From the NCBI GenBank assembly GCA_945883615.1, contig CAMCYB010000003.1:1-64000 (forward strand): a DNA stretch of 64,000 nt, read 5' to 3'. The notes below the pieces were generated by a model. The model did not search any database. It saw nothing but the letters and a program-made list of their open reading frames with translations, and had not been told where the DNA came from. The stretch's first letter is position 1. Each line of letters begins with the position of its first letter. Origin of the DNA: Bordetella parapertussis. GTDB taxonomy: Bacteria > Pseudomonadota > Gammaproteobacteria > Burkholderiales > Burkholderiaceae_B. The position numbers and the translations under genes were made by a program. Below are positions 1 to 7,687 of this stretch, piece by piece.

Positions 1-71
1 ACGCTTTGGCTATTAGGGGGCATCATTTTACGAACGATGTTGTCTTTAAATTCAGTGCTGTAGGTTGGCAT
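1..71 (-). CDS. IS3-type transposase OrfA, N-terminal fragment (runs off the window)
   Basis: The minus strand reads ATG at 71-69 followed by 22 more codons with no stop before the window edge. The product begins MPTYSTEFKDNIVRKMMPPN, which resembles the start of IS3/IS911-type OrfA transposases: a Y-S-x-E-F-K helix, then V-R-K-M and P-P-N leading into a helix-turn-helix. A GGAG ribosome site (complement of 82-85) sits 10 bases upstream of the ATG. Recognition rests on this short N-terminus alone. Whether the gene is intact, and whether it needs a frameshift into OrfB, cannot be seen. Confidence 0.7.
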   Translation of the reverse strand, partial: MPTYSTEFKDNIVRKMMPPNSQS

Positions 72-159
72 AGCAACTTCACTCCAACCGCCCCAAAAGA
101 TTAAGAAAAGAAATTAAAAGACCGGACAACTATTGTGACAGAGGGGGAAAGTCAGTACA
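1..159 (-). mobile_element. Left-edge fragment of an insertion sequence, IS3-like
   Basis: Only one end of the element is in the window. It holds the first 23 codons of a transposase gene reading out of the window (1-71, minus strand) and about 70-90 bases of upstream element DNA. Minus-strand stretches starting with TGT (TGTCACAATAG from position 140, TGTACTGAC from position 159) are the candidate outer tips, since IS3-family elements begin with TG. The true boundary is uncertain between about 128 and 159, and the other inverted repeat and target duplication lie outside the window. The element ends within 10-40 bases of the start of the SDR gene at 168. Confidence 0.6.
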
Positions 160-167
160 ATCTAAGA

Positions 168-857
168 ATGAATACACAATCTTTAAACGCTTTGGTGATT
201 GGCTCTCACGGTACGATCGGTGCAGGCTTCGTCAAGGCGCTAATGGCCGACGAAAACTATGGGCCCGTGCATCATCTGTCTCGTCACACACACGAAGATT
301 TTAATTTAGAAAATGAAGCGTCGATCGAGCAGGCTGCGGCTCAGTTAAAAGCGTTTGCTCCGTTTGATTTGATTATTGATGCAACAGGTTCATTAATTAT
401 TGATGGTGTGGGCCCTGAAAAACATTTGGGGGCGTTAAATACTGAACATCTTTTACGTTCGTATCAAATAAACGCTGTGGGCCCGGCTTTGCTGATTAAG
501 CATTTTTCACCGCTTATGACATCACCGCGATGTATTTATGCCAAACTTTCTGCTCGTGTGGGCAGCATTGCTGATAACCAAAAAGGCGGTTGGTATGGTT
601 ACCGTGCCGCAAAAGCAGCATTGAACATGTTGTTACAAACGGCTTCAATTGAAATGCAACGTAAACGCCCTCAGGCCATCGTTGTGGCATTGCAACCTGG
701 CACAGTGGCGTCACCTTTGTCGGCTCCGTTTTCAGGTGGGCATGCAAGCATCACAGCTGAAGAATCAGTTGCCGGCATGTTAGCGACGATAAAACACTTA
801 AAGCCTCAAGCTGGGGCTCAGTTTTTCGATTATCGTGGTGACAAAATTGCTTGGTAG
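168..857 (+). CDS. Short-chain dehydrogenase/reductase (SDR)
   Basis: A 229-residue single-domain Rossmann oxidoreductase expected to use NAD(P)H; the substrate is unknown. The N-terminal nucleotide-binding motif is G12-S-H-G15-T-I-G18, a variant of TGxxxGxG. The catalytic set is visible as S128 (LSAR) and Y145-R-A-A-K149. Overall shape resembles the small cytosolic C-factor-like SDRs. I chose ATG 168. An in-frame GTG at 135 has no ribosome site and probably lies inside the adjoining insertion sequence. Upstream signals are unclear because the mobile element ends almost at the start codon, so native regulation may have been lost or replaced. No partner gene follows in the same direction for about 150 bases. 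Confidence 0.8.
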   Translation: MNTQSLNALVIGSHGTIGAGFVKALMADENYGPVHHLSRHTHEDFNLENEASIEQAAAQLKAFAPFDLIIDATGSLIIDGVGPEKHLGALNTEHLLRSYQINAVGPALLIKHFSPLMTSPRCIYAKLSARVGSIADNQKGGWYGYRAAKAALNMLLQTASIEMQRKRPQAIVVALQPGTVASPLSAPFSGGHASITAEESVAGMLATIKHLKPQAGAQFFDYRGDKIAW

Positions 858-937
858 CTTGATGGTCACAGGTGTCTTTAGGCTAGGGGTTTTACACGCT
901 ACATTTGCACTTGATTTGCTTATTTCTTAATCTTGCA

Positions 938-967
938 TTGTCACAAGACTAACTATTTCAATTAAAT
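938..967 (+). promoter_or_regulatory. Possible sigma-70 promoter for the DUF945 gene
   Basis: TTGTCA (938-943) and TTAAAT (962-967) are separated by 18 bases and lie about 45 bases before the ATG at 1010. Both boxes are imperfect, so this is a weak prediction. The rest of the 858-1009 gap shows nothing else I can name. Confidence 0.3.
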
Positions 968-1009
968 AGACCTCGCTGCTTCATTCGGGTCAATCATTAT
1001 CGAGTTGAT

Positions 1010-2290
1010 ATGAAAAAAATTCTTATTTCAGTTGTTATTGTTATGCTGCTTGCTTTGAGTGCTTGGTCAGGTGCAGGCATTTACGCGGGCGTGCAGGTTG
1101 AAAAAGAACTCATCACATTTATTGATCAATTACCTTCACGCTCGCCTGTGCGTGTGGTTGATTTAAAACACAATCGTGGCCTGATGAATTCAAATGGTCA
1201 GTTTACGGTTCGCTACTCAGACCCTCAAGCACAAGGCGCAAATCGCCCAGATCTTGTTACGGCGGTAATGAACTATAACGTTGATCACCACGTGTCTTGG
1301 GAATATTTAGCAAAATTTACCTGGCGTTTGACCCCGACAGACACGTTTGGTGAAAAACTCAACGCTTTATTTGCAACCGATTTTAATGTTTCAGGGCAGG
1401 GTACTATTAATTGGCAAGGTGTCGCGCAAACAGACTTTTCAGCCCCTGCTCTACGTTACGAGCAAGGCGATGATTTGTTGGCATTAGGGCCTTGGCAGGG
1501 TGATATGTTAATAAATGGGCCTATTTTTAACTTTCTAATTCAATCACCTGCCGTTGATATACAAAGTGAAGATACTTTTTTAAAAGTCAAAAATATGTCT
1601 TTTAAAGTGGATCTGGTTGACCGTTTAAATGGTGTTGGGGCGTCAAGACTCAATATTGAAGACATTTCTTTTCCAACGACAACCGTTCAAGGTCTTGAGT
1701 TTAAAGCCAGCAACACGCTTGACCAAGGTTATTTAAATTTTGAAATTGAAAAGAAAATCAACAAAGTTGAGTTTGTGGGTCAAACCGTAACCAATGTTGA
1801 TCTATTGTTAATTTTTAAACACCTTAACCAGCAAAGCATGATTGAATTGTCTAACGTCATGAATGAAACTGGCAATCTTGATAACTTAACCACTGCACAA
1901 CAAGAAATCGTTCAGGCGGCGACTATACGTTTGATTCAAGATGGTTTTGAAGTCACTCTACCCAAACTGCAGGCACAGACAGAGCGGGGCATGATTGAAG
2001 GCTATGCTGTCTTTAACTTGGCAGCCAATTTGGCCAACCCAAACACCTTTGATGCAGCTAAGCAGGTTAAGGCAGAGGGTAAATTAACGGTTGCGCGTAT
2101 GATCATGCCATCAGAGTATGAAGGGTTGGTTCAACTGTTAGGTTTGGCTAAACGCACCGAGAAAGGTTTAGAAAGCCAATTTTTATTTGGTGATGGCAAG
2201 CTACTTGTCAATGGTCGAAATATTGAAGTCAATCTTCAATTACAGCGTATTAATCAAGCGATGACTGCATTCTTAGCAAAGGCGCCTTAA
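1010..2290 (+). CDS. YdgA/DUF945 family protein, membrane-anchored
   Basis: A 426-residue protein with one N-terminal hydrophobic segment (about residues 4-27) and a long, mostly beta-rich region predicted to be periplasmic. The pattern after the anchor, including a basic N-R-G motif near residue 56 and regular alternating hydrophobics up to the C-terminus, fits the DUF945/YdgA family found widely in proteobacteria. The family's biochemical role is not established. It stands alone on its strand and converges with the DUF423 gene. The stop codon lies inside a strong hairpin at 2282-2304. Confidence 0.72.
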   Translation: MKKILISVVIVMLLALSAWSGAGIYAGVQVEKELITFIDQLPSRSPVRVVDLKHNRGLMNSNGQFTVRYSDPQAQGANRPDLVTAVMNYNVDHHVSWEYLAKFTWRLTPTDTFGEKLNALFATDFNVSGQGTINWQGVAQTDFSAPALRYEQGDDLLALGPWQGDMLINGPIFNFLIQSPAVDIQSEDTFLKVKNMSFKVDLVDRLNGVGASRLNIEDISFPTTTVQGLEFKASNTLDQGYLNFEIEKKINKVEFVGQTVTNVDLLLIFKHLNQQSMIELSNVMNETGNLDNLTTAQQEIVQAATIRLIQDGFEVTLPKLQAQTERGMIEGYAVFNLAANLANPNTFDAAKQVKAEGKLTVARMIMPSEYEGLVQLLGLAKRTEKGLESQFLFGDGKLLVNGRNIEVNLQLQRINQAMTAFLAKAP

Positions 2291-2304
2291 ACATTTTAAG
2301 GCGC
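2282..2304. terminator. Hairpin between convergent genes, possible bidirectional terminator
   Basis: GCGCCTTAAA (2282-2291) and TTTAAGGCGC (2295-2304) are perfect 10-base complements with a 3-base loop. The stop codon of the DUF945 gene is inside the stem and the DUF423 stop follows at 2314. There is no clear T-run on either side, so the terminator role is inferred from position and stem strength. Confidence 0.5.
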
Positions 2305-2313
2305 TCAATGCTG

Positions 2314-2691
2314 CTAAGTTTGCTTAATACGTGACCACGCAGTTATGCCTAACGCAAGCCAAGAAGCAATTAACAACATACCCCCCATTGGGGCAACGTT
2401 TGTAGCGGCTGTGAAACCTAATAAGTATTTGCAGTAAATACTGCCAGAAAAAAGCATCAAACCCAATAGAAAACCCCAGCGTGCAACGCGGCTCGGTATG
2501 CTGTGTTGGTTCGCAATAACAAGCAATACGATGGCATGTAAAATTTGATAGGTTGCGCCCCGCGATACGGCCGCTGCGGCAACGGGGTTACTTAAAGCGT
2601 GGGCTGCCACGGCATCAAGCGCTACGCCCGTTGCACCGAGCAGGCCTGCCACCAGTAACCAAGTCGATTGAGATGAAAGTTTTATCGTCAC
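2314..2691 (-). CDS. DUF423 family small membrane protein (YgdD-like)
   Basis: A 125-residue protein with four hydrophobic segments (about 10-28, 43-60, 68-86, 95-117). It carries the hallmark A-L-D-A-V-A-A-H-A-L (the GAxGAHAL-type motif) near residues 24-33 and the downstream F-S-G-S-I-Y pattern typical of DUF423. The family sits in the inner membrane and its function is unknown. It is transcribed toward the DUF945 gene and starts about 40 bases from the divergent lipoprotein gene at 2732. Confidence 0.82.
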   Translation of the reverse strand: MTIKLSSQSTWLLVAGLLGATGVALDAVAAHALSNPVAAAAVSRGATYQILHAIVLLVIANQHSIPSRVARWGFLLGLMLFSGSIYCKYLLGFTAATNVAPMGGMLLIASWLALGITAWSRIKQT

Positions 2692-2731
2692 AGCGTATTA
2701 TGGCTCATATTTTTTAAGTTGGAAAATCAAG

Positions 2732-3160
2732 ATGAAAACCGTTTGTAAACTCTTTATAGTCAGTTTAGGCCTTTGGCTGGTTGGGTGCGGGGGTGCCGTA
2801 CCGGGCAAATCACCCACTTTAGAGTTTCGAACCGCTAACTCGGTTCAAGTCGTTTTTGATCTTGCTATGGCACAGGCCAAGTACTGTTGGTCGACTGATG
2901 CACGTTTACCGATCGTGGGCAGTGTGTCAGCTAATGGCCGTACCGCTGAAGTTCGCTCAATGGGTCAGTTTGGTCGCATTGCTTATGGTCGCGTTGATAT
3001 CGAGGCGGTTGATGCTAAAACCAGCTTTGTTTCGATTGCTGTGATGGGTATTGATGAGTGGAGTGAGAGCGCGCTTCCCGCCATGAAAGATGCTATTGAA
3101 TTTGGTGTGCCCAGTTGCACGGCTTACTTTCCAAGCCAGAAATCAACAGGTAAAAAGTAA
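2732..3160 (+). CDS. Small putative lipoprotein of unknown function
   Basis: A 142-residue protein beginning with a positively charged n-region, a hydrophobic stretch and a lipobox L-V-G-C at about residues 16-19, so it is probably lipid-anchored after signal peptidase II cleavage. The mature part has two further cysteines (C52 in A-K-Y-C-W and C129 in V-P-S-C) that could form a disulfide. I recognise no domain. The frame stays open for 42 more codons after the TAA at 3158-3160 and contains a 15-base tandem repeat, so the gene may once have had a longer lysine/glutamate-rich tail. Confidence 0.7.
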   Translation: MKTVCKLFIVSLGLWLVGCGGAVPGKSPTLEFRTANSVQVVFDLAMAQAKYCWSTDARLPIVGSVSANGRTAEVRSMGQFGRIAYGRVDIEAVDAKTSFVSIAVMGIDEWSESALPAMKDAIEFGVPSCTAYFPSQKSTGKK

Positions 3161-3184
3161 GTATTTAAGAAATTAAAAAATAAT

Positions 3185-3229
3185 GAAACTGAAAATAAAG
3201 AAACTGAAAATAAAGAAATTAATAATAAA
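3185..3229 (+). repeat. 15-base tandem repeat, three copies
   Basis: Unit GAAACTGAAAATAAA occurs perfectly at 3185-3199 and 3200-3214, then with three mismatches at 3215-3229. It lies between the small lipoprotein gene and the yqeY-like gene. The unit length is a multiple of three and is in the reading frame of the lipoprotein gene, where it would read ETENK, ETENK, EINNK. Confidence 0.9.
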
Positions 3230-3266
3230 GAAAAGATTACAAAAACAATATTAAGGAATAAGTCAT

Positions 3267-3731
3267 ATGTTGAAATTACAAATTGCTGAATCAGTTAAAA
3301 CCGCTATGCGAGCTAAAGAGTCTGAGCGGTTAACAACGCTTCGCTTTTTACAAGCAGCAATTAAGCAAAAAGAAGTCGACGAGCGTATTGAGCTTGATGA
3401 CGCTCAGGTTGTTGCGATTATTGAAAAGCAGATCAAACAACGCCGTGAGTCGATTGCTGCGTTCGATAAAGCCGGTCGTGTTGAAACAGCCAATCAAGAG
3501 CGCGCTGAAATTTTAGTTTTACAAGGGTTTTTGCCAGAAGCGGCAAGCGATGAAGAAATCAATCAACTGATTGAACAGGCCATGGCAGAAGTGAAAGGTC
3601 AGGGCATTGAGGGGCCAGCGGCAATGGGTAAAGTTATGGCTACACTCAAAGTAAAGTTGGCAGGTCGCGCAGAAATGGCTGTATTGTCTCAACGCGTTAA
3701 AAGTCTTTTTAGCTCATACAAGGGTTCATAG
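3267..3731 (+). CDS. GatB/YqeY domain protein
   Basis: A 154-residue protein of the YqeY family, related to the tail domain of the GatB subunit of tRNA amidotransferase. The N-terminal helix carries A-M-R-A-K-E-S-E-R-L-T-T-L-R, and the C-terminal half has the family's G-P-A-A-M-G-K-V-M and G-R-A-E-M motifs. A role in tRNA-dependent amidation is suspected for the family but unproven. The ATG at 3267 has an AAGGA site 9 bases upstream. The stop is 1 base from the stop of the convergent NRDE gene. Confidence 0.88.
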   Translation: MLKLQIAESVKTAMRAKESERLTTLRFLQAAIKQKEVDERIELDDAQVVAIIEKQIKQRRESIAAFDKAGRVETANQERAEILVLQGFLPEAASDEEINQLIEQAMAEVKGQGIEGPAAMGKVMATLKVKLAGRAEMAVLSQRVKSLFSSYKGS

Positions 3732-3732
3732 C

Positions 3733-4575
3733 TTAAATGCTTTTGCTTTGCCACCCCAACTGAGTTTGTTGGGAATTAAATTCCCAACTTACGGCTTGGT
3801 TTGGGGTTAACGCACCTGGCGAATAGCTTCGTTCATTAAATGTTATGCGCCCATCTTTGTGTTGCATGAGAACTGTTGTGCTGCGGGTACCGTAGTCTTG
3901 CCCAATAATAAATGGTGTTGCTAATTGCCGTTCTCTTTCGAGCGACAAGCCTGTTTGGGGTAGCAAATTATCGGGCACAGGAACGATGTTTTGCATGATT
4001 TGTATGAGTTCAGATGCATGGGGTTCTTTGCCATGCTGTTGAACGTTAAGTAAATATTGCTTGATCGAATCACGAGTCAGGGTTAATTTTGGCCACGGGG
4101 TATTCCAAAATGCGTTTGATAAGCCCCAAACACCCTTAGAAATGTGTTTTGCAAAAGCATCTTGAGCTCGATCACCCATTTGGTCTGACCTGTTTGAAGC
4201 AACAAACAAGCCTAATCGATCACCTACTATCAAATTGAAACCGCTATAAAGATGCGCTTGCTCTTTCAAAGATTGAAGATAAGCCAGGGGCTTTTGCGGG
4301 TGCATTAAGTAATTTGAAACTAACTGACCTCGAGAGGTTGTTGTTTGCTTGGCCACCGAAGGCTCGCGGTAATTTGTGAGCAAGGCGACATGACCTGTTT
4401 GCGTCACGCCAAACCAACTGCCACCAGCCTCAAGATCTTTACCTGCTAAAACTTGGGGTTTTTCTGGCCAAGGTTGCGCAGTAAGGGTTGGCCGTGCGTG
4501 ATACTCATCTCGATTAGCCACAATAATCAAAGGCCAATCATCAAGCACTTGAAAAGCGATCAACGCTAGGCACAT
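3733..4575 (-). CDS. NRDE family protein (TANGO2-like)
   Basis: A 280-residue protein beginning MCLALIAF with the conserved second-position cysteine, followed by the name-giving N-R-D-E motif at about residues 21-24 and a G-G-S-W-F-G block near residue 51. These mark the NRDE/TANGO2 family, linked in eukaryotes to haem or lipid homeostasis; the bacterial function is not settled. It overlaps the upstream DMT transporter gene by 10 bases, so the two are probably co-transcribed. Its 3' end contains a perfect 10-base-arm palindrome (3768-3788). Confidence 0.85.
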   Translation of the reverse strand: MCLALIAFQVLDDWPLIIVANRDEYHARPTLTAQPWPEKPQVLAGKDLEAGGSWFGVTQTGHVALLTNYREPSVAKQTTTSRGQLVSNYLMHPQKPLAYLQSLKEQAHLYSGFNLIVGDRLGLFVASNRSDQMGDRAQDAFAKHISKGVWGLSNAFWNTPWPKLTLTRDSIKQYLLNVQQHGKEPHASELIQIMQNIVPVPDNLLPQTGLSLERERQLATPFIIGQDYGTRSTTVLMQHKDGRITFNERSYSPGALTPNQAVSWEFNSQQTQLGWQSKSI

Positions 4576-5492
4576 ACGATGGGTTTTGCTTTTACCTGCG
4601 CGCGCGGGTGATTCACGATATAAACCCCAAGAATAACCATAGCGGCCCCAAATAAAAAGTAAGTATGAAGCGGTTCATTTAATAACCAAACACCAAATAA
4701 AACCCCTGTAATGGGTGTAAAAAAACTGAAGGTTGCGAGTTTTGACGCCATGTAGTGTTTGAGCAACCAGAACCAAACCAACAAGGCAAAGAACGAAATG
4801 AACACACCCTGCGCGACGACAGCGGTGATGACGGCAGGGGTCCAGTTCACATGTAATTGTTCCATGAACATCGCTGCAATAAATAAGCCAATGCACGCCG
4901 TGATGAGCTGATACATAGTTGTTTGTGCAGCAGGTATGCTATTTAGGCGAGTACACCGTAAAACAACTGTAGTGAGACCCCAAGCTAAGCCAGCTAAAAG
5001 GCTTAAAATATCGCCTAACAGTGAATTAGCATCAATTTTTTGATTTATAAAACCACCGATAAAAGCCATGGCAATGCCTACAAAGCTTACCGATATGCCT
5101 GCCCATTGCACCATGCTAAGCCGCTCTTCAGGTAAGAAAATATGTAAACCAAGTGCCGTGAAAATGGGGGCAGTATAGAGAAAAACCACCAAATGTGAAG
5201 CACTCGTTAAACGTAAACCTTCGCCAATCAACCAAAACTCAACTGTAAACATCAAACCAACTAATAGGCCTGCTCGCCAAGGGCCACGATGCAGGGCAAA
5301 AGAAATTTTTTGTTGCCACATAAACAATGAAAGCAATGCGATGCCAATAATAGAGCGAACTGAAATTTGCAAAACGGGTGACATATCGTCTGCAATCAGC
5401 TTTATCACCGATTGTTGCCCACCCCATAACGTGCAAAGTAACAACATGAGCGTTATAGCCAGTAAATCGAGTTCTTTTTTTCGGGAAGTCAT
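4566..5492 (-). CDS. EamA-type drug/metabolite transporter (DMT superfamily)
   Basis: A 308-residue inner-membrane protein with about ten hydrophobic segments arranged as two EamA repeats of five. The first repeat ends near residue 145 after F-L-P-E-E-R-L, and the second carries the matching L-N-E-P-L-H-T-Y near residue 270. That paired acidic-proline motif is typical of EamA exporters. The substrate cannot be read from sequence. The gene is first in a two-gene unit with the NRDE gene and is divergent from folC. Confidence 0.85.
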   Translation of the reverse strand: MTSRKKELDLLAITLMLLLCTLWGGQQSVIKLIADDMSPVLQISVRSIIGIALLSLFMWQQKISFALHRGPWRAGLLVGLMFTVEFWLIGEGLRLTSASHLVVFLYTAPIFTALGLHIFLPEERLSMVQWAGISVSFVGIAMAFIGGFINQKIDANSLLGDILSLLAGLAWGLTTVVLRCTRLNSIPAAQTTMYQLITACIGLFIAAMFMEQLHVNWTPAVITAVVAQGVFISFFALLVWFWLLKHYMASKLATFSFFTPITGVLFGVWLLNEPLHTYFLFGAAMVILGVYIVNHPRAQVKAKPIVCA

Positions 5493-5543
5493 GTATAAAA
5501 TTTATCTTTAAAAGGACAACACATTAAACTATGGATGTTGCCT

Positions 5544-5571
5544 AGATTGTTTGAAGACAATCTTTATTTTT
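5544..5571 (+). terminator. Terminator-like hairpin in the folC leader
   Basis: AGATTGT (5544-5550) and ACAATCT (5557-5563) pair perfectly around a 6-base loop and are followed by TTATTTTT. It sits 24-50 bases before the folC ATG, with no plus-strand gene upstream. It could be an attenuator of the folC-purF unit or a chance AT-rich hairpin. Confidence 0.4.
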
Positions 5572-5594
5572 ATCTTTAAGGTTTTGGCTTTTTA

Positions 5595-6908
5595 ATGACT
5601 AAAAAACACGTTGCACCCAATGCTGAGGCCACACTTTCTGAATGGCTTCATTATTTAGAAGGTATGCACCCAAGCCTCATTGACATGGGTTTAGAGCGTA
5701 TAAAAAAAGTGGCCCGCTATTTGGCGCTTGACTCGTCAGCAGTCAAAATTGTTGTGGCAGGTACGAATGGTAAAGGCTCAACGTGTGCCATGCTTGAGTC
5801 AATATTATTGGCTGCCGGTTACCGTGTTGGGCTGTATACCTCACCTCATCTCATTGACTTTAATGAAAGGGCACGTATTCAGGGTGTGTCGTTAAGCGAC
5901 GAAACGTTGATTGCTGCTTTCGAAAAAGTAGAGCAAGCACGCGTGTTAGCAACTGAATCACTGACATATTTTGAAGTGACAACCTTGGCGATTTTGCATG
6001 TTTTTGCACAAACCAATCTTGATGTGATGGTGCTTGAGGTCGGTTTGGGTGGCAGGCTTGATGCTGTCAATATTGTTGATGCCGACTGTTCAATTGTGAC
6101 CAGCATTGATTTAGATCATATGGAATATTTAGGCAATACGCGCGACAAAATTGGTTTTGAAAAAGCGCATGTTTATCGGCCGCATCGCCCTGCAATTTGT
6201 GCTGACCCTTTGCCGCCACAAGCATTATTAGATTATGCCCAAAGTATTGAGGCTGATTTATGGCTCATCGGTCGTGACTTTAATTATTCGGGCGATAAGC
6301 AACAATGGGCCTATGCCGGGCGTGGTAAGCGTCGCAGTGCGCTGGCGTACCCCGCTTTGCGGGGTGCAAATCAACTGCTCAATGCATCGGGTGCTTTAGC
6401 CGCGCTAGATGCCTTAAGTGATCGATTAGCTGTGCCACAACAGGCTGTTAGGCAGGGTCTTATTCAAGCAGCCTTACCAGGCCGTTTTCAAATTATGCCA
6501 GGCCAGCCAACCGTGATTTTAGACGTTGCACACAACCCCCATGCAGCAGCTGTACTTGAAAAAAATATCAGTAATATGGGTTTTGCCCCGTATACCTATG
6601 CAGTATTTGGTATGTTGGCTGATAAAAATATTGAAGGGGTTGTAAAAGCAATCAGCCCCCGAATTGACGGGTGGTTTTGTTGTGGTTTGCCTGGCCCACG
6701 TGGGCTAACAGCCGCAGCATTAGCAAAGCGAATCGAGTCTTCGCTTGTGCCTGCGAAAGACCCGCTTGAAAAACCCGCAACTGTTGAGCAGTTTGATTCA
6801 CCTGAGCAAGCATACGCTAAGGCTTTAGCGCGGGCAAACCCGGATGATAGAATTGTTGTGTTTGGTTCATTTTTAACCGTTTCAGCTATCTTACAAGGAA
6901 TGACCTAA
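5595..6908 (+). CDS. folC: Bifunctional dihydrofolate/folylpolyglutamate synthase
   Basis: A 437-residue Mur-ligase-type ATPase that makes dihydrofolate from dihydropteroate plus glutamate and adds further glutamates to folates. It has the P-loop G-T-N-G-K-G-S-T at about residues 56-63, then Y-T-S-P-H-L-I (substrate loop) near 80, E-V-G-L-G-G-R-L-D-A near 146-155, and D-V-A-H-N-P-H-A in the C-terminal domain near 312. Length matches the family. The stop overlaps the start of the SPOR gene by 1 base. folC-SPOR-cvpA-purF is a familiar proteobacterial operon joining folate and purine synthesis. Confidence 0.95.
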   Translation: MTKKHVAPNAEATLSEWLHYLEGMHPSLIDMGLERIKKVARYLALDSSAVKIVVAGTNGKGSTCAMLESILLAAGYRVGLYTSPHLIDFNERARIQGVSLSDETLIAAFEKVEQARVLATESLTYFEVTTLAILHVFAQTNLDVMVLEVGLGGRLDAVNIVDADCSIVTSIDLDHMEYLGNTRDKIGFEKAHVYRPHRPAICADPLPPQALLDYAQSIEADLWLIGRDFNYSGDKQQWAYAGRGKRRSALAYPALRGANQLLNASGALAALDALSDRLAVPQQAVRQGLIQAALPGRFQIMPGQPTVILDVAHNPHAAAVLEKNISNMGFAPYTYAVFGMLADKNIEGVVKAISPRIDGWFCCGLPGPRGLTAAALAKRIESSLVPAKDPLEKPATVEQFDSPEQAYAKALARANPDDRIVVFGSFLTVSAILQGMT

Positions 6909-7687
6909 TGGGTTTTTTCTCTAGAAAAGAATCGACATCACAACGTCGCCCAGTCGGACGAACACGTCCCTCTGTTTCAAGCGAAGCGCAAGCAGCTGAG
7001 TTACGCGTTAGGGCTCGTCGGCGCTTGGCCGGTGCTGTGGCCATTGTTTTATGTGCCATTATCGTATTGCCTATGTTGCTTGATAGCGAGCCCGTAAAAA
7101 TACCGGAAAACATTGAAGTGTCAATTCCAAGTCGGAATGCGCCTTTTAACCCGGCTTTAAATCTTCCTGCGCCTCAAGTTGAAGGTTCAGCTTTAACAAT
7201 TGGTTCCAACACTGATGTTAAGGTGGGTGTCTCAGGTCAGCCTGAGATCAACAATGCGTCAAGTGCACCCAATGCAATCACTCCAGCACAAACAAGCAAT
7301 GGGGTAAGTAAACCGACTGAAACTGACGTAAAACCTGCCGTGGTAGCAGTAACGCCAAGACCTGACGAGGGAGCCCGTGCTCGAGCCATACTTGAGGGTC
7401 GGGCTACACCTGCAGCAGAGCAACGAGTTGCCCAAGCCGCACCTGCTATTAAAGAAAATTTAGTGGTTCAAATCGCTTCGTATAGTGCTCAAGCTGATGC
7501 GCAAGCCCGCAGCGAAACCTTAAAAGGCGAGGGCATTACCAACGCGTATGTTGAGCCCGTTTACGTTAACGGTAAACAGGTTTTTCGCTTGCGAGTGGGG
7601 CCTTTTTCAAGCCGAGAAGCAGCCCAAGCTGCTCAGGCTAGGTTGCGTACGCTTGGGTATGCCAACGGCTTTATTACTACACAGTGA
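6908..7687 (+). CDS. SPOR-domain protein (DedD-like)
   Basis: A 259-residue bitopic inner-membrane protein. An arginine-rich cytoplasmic segment (1-37) precedes one transmembrane helix (about 38-58), a long low-complexity periplasmic linker rich in P, A, T and N, and a C-terminal SPOR domain (about 183-259) starting V-V-Q-I-A-S-Y and containing F-R-L-R-V-G-P-F. SPOR domains bind denuded peptidoglycan at the division septum. Position between folC and cvpA is the usual place of dedD-type genes, so a cell-division role is likely, though gene identity with dedD is not certain. The stop overlaps the cvpA GTG by 4 bases. Confidence 0.85.
   Translation: MGFFSRKESTSQRRPVGRTRPSVSSEAQAAELRVRARRRLAGAVAIVLCAIIVLPMLLDSEPVKIPENIEVSIPSRNAPFNPALNLPAPQVEGSALTIGSNTDVKVGVSGQPEINNASSAPNAITPAQTSNGVSKPTETDVKPAVVAVTPRPDEGARARAILEGRATPAAEQRVAQAAPAIKENLVVQIASYSAQADAQARSETLKGEGITNAYVEPVYVNGKQVFRLRVGPFSSREAAQAAQARLRTLGYANGFITTQ

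Noticed and set aside
3..104. A plus-strand open frame at the very start that could be the end of an unknown upstream gene
   Set aside because: The opposite strand gives a recognisable transposase start with a ribosome site over the same bases, so the plus-strand frame is better explained as its shadow.
135..167. An upstream GTG start for the SDR gene
   Set aside because: No ribosome site is present and the bases probably belong to the insertion sequence; ATG 168 starts just before the Rossmann motif.
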